A DNA stretch of 64,000 bases from positions 142,110,748-142,174,747 of the forward strand of contig NC_073695.1 in assembly GCF_029784165.1 (NCBI RefSeq). Reading direction: 5' to 3'. Every line of letters starts with the position of its first letter. The first letter of the stretch is position 1. This DNA is from Wyeomyia smithii (lineage: Eukaryota; Arthropoda; Insecta; Diptera; Culicidae). The notes below the pieces were generated by a model that saw nothing but the letters and a program-made list of their open reading frames with translations, did no database searches and was not told where the DNA came from. Shown here piece after piece: positions 57,017 to 64,000 of the stretch. The translations under genes were made by a program, and so were the position numbers.

Positions 57017-58707
57017 CTAGCAGGCTGGAGCCAGGGTGGCTCGTGCTGTATCAAGAAGTCGTCTCCATTCAACTCGGTTCTGGGCTGTATGGCGCCATGC
57101 TCCCAGGCGTCTTATCACTCGTAGGTCACTTTCAATCTGATCAAGCCATCGTGTACGCTGTGCTCCTCTGTTTCTGGTGCCGGAGGGGTTACTGAAAAGG
57201 GTCGTTTTAACGACGCGCCGGCCCATCGCAATCTGTTAACTTTGATCAGATGTGCAATGGGGATCTCTCCTAGCAGCGCGTGCAGCTCATGGTTCATGCT
57301 TCTACGCCATTCTCCGTCTTCAGTATGTACTCCACCGTAGATGGTTCGCAGCACCTTCCGTTCGAAAACTCCAAGGGCGTTGAGGTCCTCTGAGAGCAGT
57401 GTTGTCGTCTCTAGCCCATAGAGGACTACCGGTCTAACTAGTGTTTTGTACAGTTTCAACTTTGTACGGCGGCGCACTCGATTGGATCTCATTGTCTCAC
57501 GAAGTGCAAAGTAGGCACGATTTCCCGCTTGAATGCGTCTCCGGATCTCCTTGCTGGTGTTGTTGTCAGCGGTCACCAGCGATCCTAAGTACACGAACTC
57601 GTCTACCACCTCAAGCTCATCGCCGTCCACGGTGATCCGGGGTGGGAGGCTGACATTGTTCTCCTTGGAGCCTCTTCCCTTCAGATACTTAGTTTTCGAC
57701 GCATCGATCAGCAGTCCAATGCGCTTACCTTCCGCTTTCAGTCTGGTGTAGGTTTCCTCCACCGTCGCAAAGTTTCGTGCTATTATGTCGAAGTCATCAG
57801 CGAAGCCGTTAAGCTGAACCCGTTTCGTAAAAATCGTACCACTCGTGTCGATGCCCGCTCTTTGTATAACACCTTCGAGGGCGATGTTCAAAAGCAAACA
57901 AGAGAGTCCATCACCTTGTCTCAATCCTCGGCATGACTCGAAGTGACTCGAGAGCATCCCCGAGACACGCACGTAACACATCACACGGTTCATGGTAGCC
58001 TTGATCAGCCGCGTCAGTTTATCCGGGAAGATATCGTTCTCGTGCATGATCTGCCATAGCTGTTCTCGATCAACTGTATCATAGGCTGCCTTGAAGTCGA
58101 TAAAAATGTGATGCGTGGACACGTTGTACTCACGACATTTTTGTAAAATCTGTCGGATTGAAAAAATTTGGTCCGGGGTTGCGCGGGCTCCCATGAAACC
58201 TTCCTGGTACTGCCCCACGAATCTCCTTGTTAAAGGTGTTAGACGTTGGAATAGAACTTGGGAGAGTATTTTATATGCAGCGTTGACAAGCGTAATGCCA
58301 CGATAATTGCAGCACTCCAGCATGTCGCCTTTCTTATAGATGGGGCAGACGACTCCCTCCATCCACTCTTCCGGCAGTTTTTCCTCTTCCCAGATCTTGG
58401 AAATGATCCAGTGTAGTGCTCTAGCAAGCGTTTCTTTACCATGTTTGTAGAGCTCACCCGGCAGGCCGTCTTTGCCGGTGGCTTTGTTGTTCTTCAACCT
58501 TCCAATCTCCCACTGAATTTCGTGGAGATCGGGGGCTAATACCCGGTCATCTACTGCTGGCACTCCCAGGTCCGTTCCAGTTCCGCTTCCGTTTGTTGCA
58601 TCGCCATTCAGATGTTCATCGAAGTGCTGCTTCCACCTGTCGACCACCTCGCTGTCGTTCGTGATGAGGTTACCTGCCATATCCTTGCAAAAGTCGGCTC
58701 GCGGCAC
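57017..58707 (-). pseudogene. RTE-2 reverse transcriptase
   Basis: A long open frame of 530 residues: VVDRWKQHFDEHLNGD, EIGRLKNNKATGKDGLPGEL, VVCPIYKKGDMLECCNYRGI, GARATPDQIFSIRQI, HHIFIDFKAAYDTVD, RGLRQGDGLSCLLLNIAL and the catalytic NGFADDFDIIAR near 57800. The C-terminus (RRSMNHELHALLGE, RLRWAG) shifts frame near 57200. The last part (TRNRGAQRTRWLDQIESDLRVI) is read at 57226-57017. A target-primed reverse transcriptase. Confidence 0.85.
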
Positions 58708-58812
58708 ATAGCCTTTACGGGATTGGTTAACCTTTTCGTAGAACTTTCGCGTCTCATTAGCAGTGAACAGCTCTTCTAGCTCTTCGTGGTCACGATCCTC
58801 TTGCTGGCGCTT

Positions 58813-60085
58813 TTAACGTCTCAGGTTCGTGGTCATGTCGTTCCTTGCCCGTCTATATTTGACCAGGTTCCCTCTCGTCCTTACCCTCAGGTAATTTACC
58901 CAGGTCCGGTTTTTCTCTGACACCGCTGCCTGGCATTCCCCATCATACCAGTCGTTTCTGCCACTCGGCGCCTCTGTTCCTAGTGTCGTTGTCGCGGATT
59001 CCCTAATGGCCGTGCGGATCATGGTCCAGCCATCCTCGAGAGAAGCTGCGCCGAGCTCCTCTGCCGTGGGTAGTGCCGCTTCAAGCTGTTGTGCGTAGAC
59101 TTCGGCAGCTTGCGGGTCCCATAGCTGCTTGATGTTGAGCCGCGGGGATCGGCTCTGTCGTGACTGGTAGACAGTCGACAGTTTTGAGCGCATACAAACC
59201 GCCACTAAGTAGTGGTCCGAGTCAATGTCCGCACCTCGGTATGTGCGTATGTTGGTGATGTCCGACAAAAATCGTCCTTCGATGAGCACATGGTCAATTT
59301 GGTTCGTTGTTTGTTGGTCAGGTGATTTCCAAGTAGCTTTGTGGATGTCTTTGCGGGGGAAAATGTACTTCGGACTACCATTCCTCGGGAAGCTGCAAAG
59401 TTGACACATCTTTGGCCGTTGTTGTTCGTTTCGGTGTGCAGACTTTCGTGTCCGATTACCGGTTTATACAAGTCTTCCCTTCCGATTTGAGCGTTCATAT
59501 CCCCTATGACGATCTTGATGTCCCGCTGCGAGCAGCCGTGGTAGACGTCCTCCAGCTGCGCGTAGAAGGCTTCCTTTTCGCCATCGGGTCTTCCTTCGTG
59601 CGGGCAGTGCACATTGATGATGGAGTAATTGTAGAACCGACCTTTAATTCTCAATACACACATCCTGTCGCTGATCGCCTAACACTTGATCACACGACTT
59701 TGCATCTTGCCCAACACAATAAAGCCGGTACCCCGCTCATTTGTTGTGCCACCGCTCTGGTAGTACTGGGCCCTGCGGCCACATATCCTCCGTACAGTTT
59801 CTCCTTCCGACAAAGTTCCTGCAGCGCTACGATGCTGAAGTGACGGGGTTCCAACTGATCCAGTAGGATCCTGTCGCCACCCGGGATGTTCAGCGATCCA
59901 CAGTTCCATGTTCCGAGTTTCCAATCAGTGTCCTTTTTTCGTTTCCTAGGTCGTTGCCGATTGATCCGGTCCGTTTCTTCTTCTTGATTATTCGTAGTAA
60001 ATTGTTTTTGCCATGCTACCTTACTAGGGTGGCGATGGCTAGTCTCGCGACGGGGTTGCCGTCTTAGATTTAGCTGGCGAGACAC
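58813..60085 (-). pseudogene. RTE-2 endonuclease, frameshifted
   Basis: The likely start is ATG 60085. A basic N-terminus leads to LGTWNCGSLNIPGG (near 59935) and IVALQELCRKEK (catalytic Glu). A stop near 59690 intervenes, then SIINVHCPHEG and IVIGDMNAQIGRED (near 59510). Another frame change near 59350 leads to NQIDHVLIEGRF, RGADIDSDHYLV (catalytic His) and NDWYDGECQ. A TAA at 58813-58815 separates it from the RT frame. All main catalytic motifs are still visible. Confidence 0.8.
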
Positions 60086-60356
60086 CGCGTTTTATGATTC
60101 AGCCGCCCGCTCCGGGTCAGACGCTGTTGTACGCCGCCCCTAACATGGGGAAACAGCCGCGTACGTTCCCCCTTCCCAGTCAGCATACGACCAAAGTTTC
60201 CACCGGGGTTGGTTACCCGATCTCCGCTAAGGTTACTCGTATTCCGGTCGGCACCACGTGGAGGTTGGGATAGGAGTTGCTGGACAGAGGTGAATGACCA
60301 CAATAGGGTCTCAGGTGACACGTGTCCAACCATTTACCAACCGGAAAACGGAGTGT

Positions 60357-60693
60357 GGAGAAGGCGAATGAACCACGAACTGCAGGAGCTGCTTGGGGAG
60401 CCATCTATCGTCCACACCGCTAGGCTAGGCAGGCTGCGGTGGGCTGGGCATGTTGTAAGGATGTCAGACGACAGCCCGGTAAAGATGGTTCTTGAAACCA
60501 ATCCGTCAGGGACGAGACGGAGAGGTGCACAGCGGGCAAGGTGGATCGATCAGGTGGAAGACGACCTGCGGTCCCTACGCAGACTGCAGAGCTGGCGAAC
60601 TGCAGCCATGGACCGAGTGGAATGGAGACGACTCTAACGTACAGCAAAGGCCACACCACGGCTTGGGACTGTTTGGTAAGGTATGTACGGTTA
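60357..60693 (+). pseudogene. RTE-1 C-terminus and 3' tail
   Basis: WRRRMNHELQELLGE, RLRWAGHVVRMSDD and TRRRGAQRARWIDQVEDDLRSL are the usual end of RTE ORFs, closed by TAA near 60637. A short 3' UTR and GGTAAGGTATG-like tail follow. Confidence 0.8.
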
Positions 60694-60855
60694 AATGACC
60701 GTATAATAAATTAAATAAAACATTTGTTTCTTGTTTCTACCAAAAAAATCACCTCTGTAGTATCCGCTGGAGAAAAAGGTTATCGCGAATTTTGAATATT
60801 TTTTATTTTGTCACCCGCGAATTTTCAATTTTTTTGCCGCGAATTACCACTGTCT
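60694..60855. other. Errantivirus-like spacer right of RTE-1
   Basis: A/T-rich, with three GCGAATT words in 60786-60845. No coding sequence is recognised. The integrase frame ends at its right edge. Confidence 0.4.
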
Positions 60856-61620
60856 CTACTGATTATGGTACTCCAAATTTTTCGTTTTAACTTGATTAGA
60901 TTGTAAAATTATTTCATCGAAAAATTTATCCCTATTTTCTAAAATCCGTCCCATGTCCAGAGGCCTTTCCTCCCCATCTCGCAGTGCGTAAAATTTTTCC
61001 CTTGGTTTAAATTTATTAGCTGAATGCACTGTATTATTATAAATAGTGCATGCGATCCTAAAAATTTCTTTATCGGTTGAGTTAGAATAGTCGGGCTTAG
61101 TGCATCGGTAGATCTCACCCAAGGTGGAATGAAACCTCTCAACGCCACCATTGCTCGTACTGTGGTTTGGAGGTGTGAATTGAATCTGGACACCTAAATT
61201 TTGTAAAAGGGACCTTTTTTCGATGGACTTTATAGAGGGCTCATTGTCAGAGATAATTAAATTTGGGGTACCATATAGGGAAAAATATTTGGTTAATCCG
61301 TTTTTCATTTCATTGATATTCCGGGATTTAATGGGTATGATTGTTGCGAAACGAGAAAATTTATCTAAAAAGGAAAGAAATATATTAGGACTTTTAATAA
61401 ATACATCTATATGAACTATCTCTAAAGGCTTTTTGGGATTTGGTGTTGATCCGAGTTTTATTTTGTACGGATGTCGTTCGTATTTATTCTTATTGCAAGT
61501 ACGACAGAGCCTTATAAACTGGCGTATTTTGCTTTTCATGGCGGGGAAAAAATAACGGCTTGCGATTTGCCGGTTATTTTTCCATATGCTTCGATGACCA
61601 TTGGAATGTGTTTGTTCCAA
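60856..61620 (-). pseudogene. pol: Errantivirus-like integrase
   Basis: A frame of 254 residues. It has an HHCC zinc domain (HSNGHRSIWK...CRTCNKNKY), then the DDE core: EIVHIDVFI (first Asp, about 61400), LIISDNEPSI (second Asp, about 61245) and NGGVERFHSTLGE (Glu, about 61130). It stops at 60856 before the usual C-terminal domain. It would insert element DNA. I call it a pseudogene because the pol frame is broken upstream and the C-terminus is missing. Confidence 0.8.
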
Positions 61621-61651
61621 TATAAGATTTTGGTCCTCAAATGTTCGCAGA

Positions 61652-62086
61652 TCAATTAATAATTTCTGCGTGATGAAAATTTCCTCTACTAAAATAGTTT
61701 TTGTATACCGTTTGAATTGTTGGTATTAATCGCTCTGGGCATAAGATACAGTTTGATCTTTTAGGATCAATAAATTCTTTAAATAATCTTATGAGGTACG
61801 GAACCCCAAAAATATGCTTAGTAATACTTCGTCTAAACATTCGTGGAAAAATTTCTTCGTAGGTTTCCTCCTCACCAGATCCCATCCTCAAAAGGATTTG
61901 ATTACTGAAACTATTTAGTGGTGCTTCCATACAAGGAATGAATACTGAAGCATCTGTGTCAGCCGAATGAACCGTGTCTCCGTCTGAAGAAGAATCATCT
62001 TCACCCTCCGATGACGAAGAAGAAGAAATGTCGTCTAGTTTATTGACTTTACACTCCTCCTTCATCTTTGACAAACCGTCAGCCAC
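61652..62086 (-). pseudogene. pol: pol linker between RNase H and integrase
   Basis: It begins with VVADGLSKM, the end of RNase H, and continues through a very acidic, Ser-rich run (SSSSSEGEDDSSSDG near 62010) into a conserved-looking segment (FGVPYLIRLFKEFID, NCILCPERLIPTIQ). An ochre codon near 61652 separates it from the integrase frame. Confidence 0.6.
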
Positions 62087-62089
62087 GAC

Positions 62090-62460
62090 GTTCTGTTTGC
62101 CAGGTCTGTATTTTATTTCATAATCGAACTCTTCTTAATATAGGCGCCAGTGAATGAGCCTGCTATTTGAGTCCTTGAGATTTAAACTATATGTCAATGG
62201 CTTATGATCAGTATAGAGCGTCAACTTCCTTCCGTAGAGATACGGTCGAAAATATTTACAGGCCCACACGATAGCCAATAATTCTTTCTCGATAGCGGAG
62301 TAATTCTCCTCCGACTTATTGAGAGTTCTGGATGCAAAGGCAATAGGTCTATCACTGCCTTTTTGAGCTTGAGATAAAACAGCGCCTACAGCATAGTTCG
62401 AGGCGTCTGTCGTTAGAACAAAAGGTTTATTTAAGTCCGGGTACTGCAGGATGCTGCTCG
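62090..62460 (-). pseudogene. pol: Errantivirus-like RNase H
   Basis: Read on the minus strand: FVLTTDASNYAVGAVLSQ (first Asp), NYSAIEKELLAIVWACKYF (Glu), LYTDHKPLTY (Asp) and YEIKYRPGKQNVVADGL. A TAA near 62133-62135 breaks the frame just before the last part. This is the domain that removes the RNA template. Confidence 0.75.
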
Positions 62461-62473
62461 AGGTGAGAATACT

Positions 62474-63420
62474 CTAACAACGTTCGAAAGCATCCACAAA
62501 ATCCTTAGTATGGGAAACTCTCTCGCCTTTTCTCAACATTTGCGTCAAAGGCTTAGCTATCTTCGCAAAATCTCGTATGAGTTTGCGATAGTAGCAAAAA
62601 ATTCCAAAGAAACCACGTAGTTCATTGTCATTCTTTGGCATTCTTTGTTTGGTCTCACTCCGTCGCATGTGACGATGTGTCCGAGAAAAGCTACTTCTTT
62701 CTGTAAGAATTCGCTCTTGTCGAGTTGCACTTGTAGGTTATATTTTTTTAGTGTATCGAAAATTAATCGTAAATTGTCCAAGTGTCTTTCAGGCTAGTTG
62801 AGAACACGATTATATCGTCCATGTACACTAGGCACCGGACACCAATGTGTTCCCGTAGCACGTTATCCATGGCGCGCTGGAATGTCGAAGGTGCATTTTT
62901 GAGGCCAAAAGGCATCCTCAAAAATTCATAATGCCCGTTCGACATTGAAAGCGGTTTTTTTTTCGATTTGTTTTTGTTTGATCTGTTTGTTGTTTGATTG
63001 ATTTTGTTTGATTTGTTTGTTGTTTGATCGATTTGTTTTCTCGATATCACGTTTATCAACCTCTATCTGGTGAAATCCAGAGGCCAGGTCAAGTGTCGAG
63101 AAGCACATGCATCTACCCAATTTATCCGAAATATCTATTATGTTTGGGATTGGGTAGCGGTCGTCGATAGTTTAATCGTTCAACTTACGATAATCTATGA
63201 CTAATCTCCACTTCTTTTGCCGGATGCGTCCAGTTTCTTTGGAACAATCCAGACGGGTGAAGTCCAAGGGCTATTAGATGGCCTAATTATGCCCTGGTCA
63301 AGCATTTTTGAAATCTGTTGTTGGACCTCGGTTCTATGACAGAACGGATACCGATAAGACTTCGAATGAATGGGTACATCGGCCTTTGTGATAATTCTGT
63401 GTTTTTTGTAAAAGTAAGGT
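62474..63420 (-). pseudogene. pol: Errantivirus-like reverse transcriptase
   Basis: It starts with EGQNLTFT near 63420. A shifted stretch with IRPSNSPW follows (63300), then CMCFSTLDLASGFHQIEVDKRDIEK (catalytic Asp, near 63095), YEFLRMPFGLKNAPSTFQRAMDN, VYMDDIIVFSTSL (catalytic YMDD, near 62820) and the thumb FLGHIVTCDGV. An 81-bp low-complexity in-frame insertion (about 62955-63037) sits right after DIEK, and several frame changes are present. Confidence 0.8.
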
Positions 63421-63916
63421 TTTGACCTTCCACAAAAAATACATTTTGGTAATCTGCAATGATTTTCAAAAGGTTGGTTTTCTCCTCTTTGTTAAGGTGA
63501 TCAAGTCTTAATTGATCAAAAATTCTTTTATTTTGAAACATGTTCTTTTCCTGAGGGACTGATTCCTCAGTTGTAAAATTGTTTATTTCTACCGCTAATG
63601 GGTTTGTAATTTCAATCTTACACGGCTCATCAGTGATATTGGAAACAGTTGCTAGAACACGATTGTCTGCGCATCTGTATCTGTATAAATTAGTGTTTAA
63701 ATGATTTGGAATCGGAGAGAGCTTTTGTTTGTTTTAAGAAACTTTGCTCCGCCCGATTATTTTTATTAATGGAAAAATCTTAAAATTACTTACGTTTTAC
63801 TTGAAAATCTTGGGAGCGGTCCTTTTCGTCTCGTCGTTTGTAATTATTGTTTTCTTACAGCGCGATATTCATTCGCGGAGGCCGGAAAACTGTTTCACTC
63901 ACGACGTTACAAAAAA
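63421..63916 (-). other. Errantivirus-like leader and protease/gag remnant
   Basis: Only about 500 bases separate the primer site from RT, so gag and protease are almost entirely deleted. The segment 63421-63690 is readable as the pre-RT linker (LNKEEKTNLLKIIADYQ). The rest is leader sequence. Confidence 0.55.
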
Positions 63917-63933
63917 TCCTACCGACTGCGCCA
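63917..63933 (-). other. Errantivirus-like primer binding site
   Basis: Minus-strand TGGCGCAGTCGGTAGG starts directly at the LTR edge. It has the form of the Ser-tRNA primer sites used by several errantiviruses. Confidence 0.8.
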
Positions 63934-64000
63934 ATTAAATTCGCATTTGACTTTCGGGAGTTTTTAAAAACTAAACTCGTCTTACTCGCTCGTTGGTTGG
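63934..64000 (-). repeat. Errantivirus-like 5' LTR, partial
   Basis: 63934-63967 matches 46594-46627 with one difference, and then the two diverge. The LTR continues beyond the window. Confidence 0.7.

Larger units (their letters stand above)
57005..60346 (-). mobile_element. RTE-2: nearly full-length RTE-clade LINE
   Basis: A 3342-bp minus-strand element with endonuclease and RT, of the usual compact RTE size. It ends in a short GGTAAGGTAAGTA-like tail (57005-57020 region) and is flanked by a perfect 10-bp duplication AACGGAGTGT (56995-57004 and 60347-60356). It interrupts RTE-1 of the same family in the opposite direction. Confidence 0.88.
50417..60693 (+). mobile_element. RTE-1: 5'-truncated RTE-clade LINE, split by LINE-2 and RTE-2
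   Basis: Its plus-strand pieces are 50417-50823, 55708-57004 and 60357-60693. They join without overlap once LINE-2 (TSD AAAGGTT) and RTE-2 (TSD AACGGAGTGT) are set aside. It starts after the endonuclease (LEDGWRSIRSAIG onward), so it is 5' truncated. The 3' end has a GGTAAGGTA-like tail, as in RTE-2. A 7-bp duplication AATGACC (50410-50416 and 60694-60700) probably flanks it. Confidence 0.75.
47966..64000 (-). mobile_element. Errantivirus-like (env-bearing Gypsy) element, main copy, with nested LINEs
   Basis: Minus-strand order: 5' LTR (from 63934, running off the window), primer binding site (63933-63917), leader, RT, RNase H, integrase, RTE LINE insertion (60693-50417), env and a partial 3' LTR. 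Gag and protease are essentially absent. The Ser-tRNA-type primer site, AGTTAAC LTR start, TA-rich target and third gene with a membrane anchor fit the insect errantivirus group. Every gene has stops or frame changes. Confidence 0.8.

Overview
The window looks like eukaryotic, A/T-rich, insect heterochromatin-type DNA built almost entirely of transposable elements. I found no convincing host gene, rRNA, tRNA, operon or CRISPR. The mix of families (Gypsy and BEL LTR elements, R1-clade, RTE-clade, RNase-H-bearing and PHD-ORF1 LINEs, hAT and TA-inserting MITEs, and ~123-bp and ~130-bp imperfect tandem repeats) suggests a mosquito or related dipteran. Species cannot be fixed from the sequence alone.

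Layout. (1) 1-20538: a plus-strand Gypsy element (here Gypsy-1; LTRs at 1-235 and ~19656-20538). It is split by a minus-strand non-autonomous LTR element in tandem-dimer form (3242-12180, LTR-int-LTR-int-LTR, 4-bp target duplication) and by a nearly intact LINE (LINE-A, 14009-18378). (2) 20539-24893: minus-strand LINE debris and a plus-strand scrap of another LINE. (3) 25440-30720: two imperfect tandem repeat arrays. The first is interrupted by a BEL/Pao 3' half (26122-28487), which itself carries a hAT-type MITE (26863-27445). (4) 31004-46427: three R1-clade LINE copies (A, B, C) with long (TA)n tracts. B and C form an exactly length-matched 1110-bp inverted repeat. C is interrupted by a hAT-like element (42115-45995) holding two further nested TIR elements. 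(5) 46594-64000: a minus-strand env-bearing Gypsy (errantivirus-like) element inserted at a (TA)n tract, preceded by an internally deleted tandem derivative. It contains an RTE LINE (50417-60693), which contains two more LINEs (LINE-2 at 50831-55700, RTE-2 at 57005-60346). Target-site duplications at most junctions allow the insertion order to be read.

How the parts relate. Most coding units are broken by stops, frameshifts and deletions. LINE-A ORF1 and ORF2 are the best preserved. The most interesting functional signal is shared by LINE-A and LINE-2, which belong to the same broad PHD-ORF1 LINE group. In both, ORF2 lies in the -1 frame relative to ORF1, is open across the ORF1 stop, and follows an in-frame heptamer of the X XXY YYZ slippery type just before that stop. 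In LINE-2 and its paralogous fragment, no ATG precedes the first endonuclease strand. This points to candidate -1 ribosomal frameshifting as the way ORF2 is made, which should be tested.

Limits: family names come from recognising motifs by eye. Identities are by-eye comparisons unless a count is given. Element ends without a target duplication are approximate.
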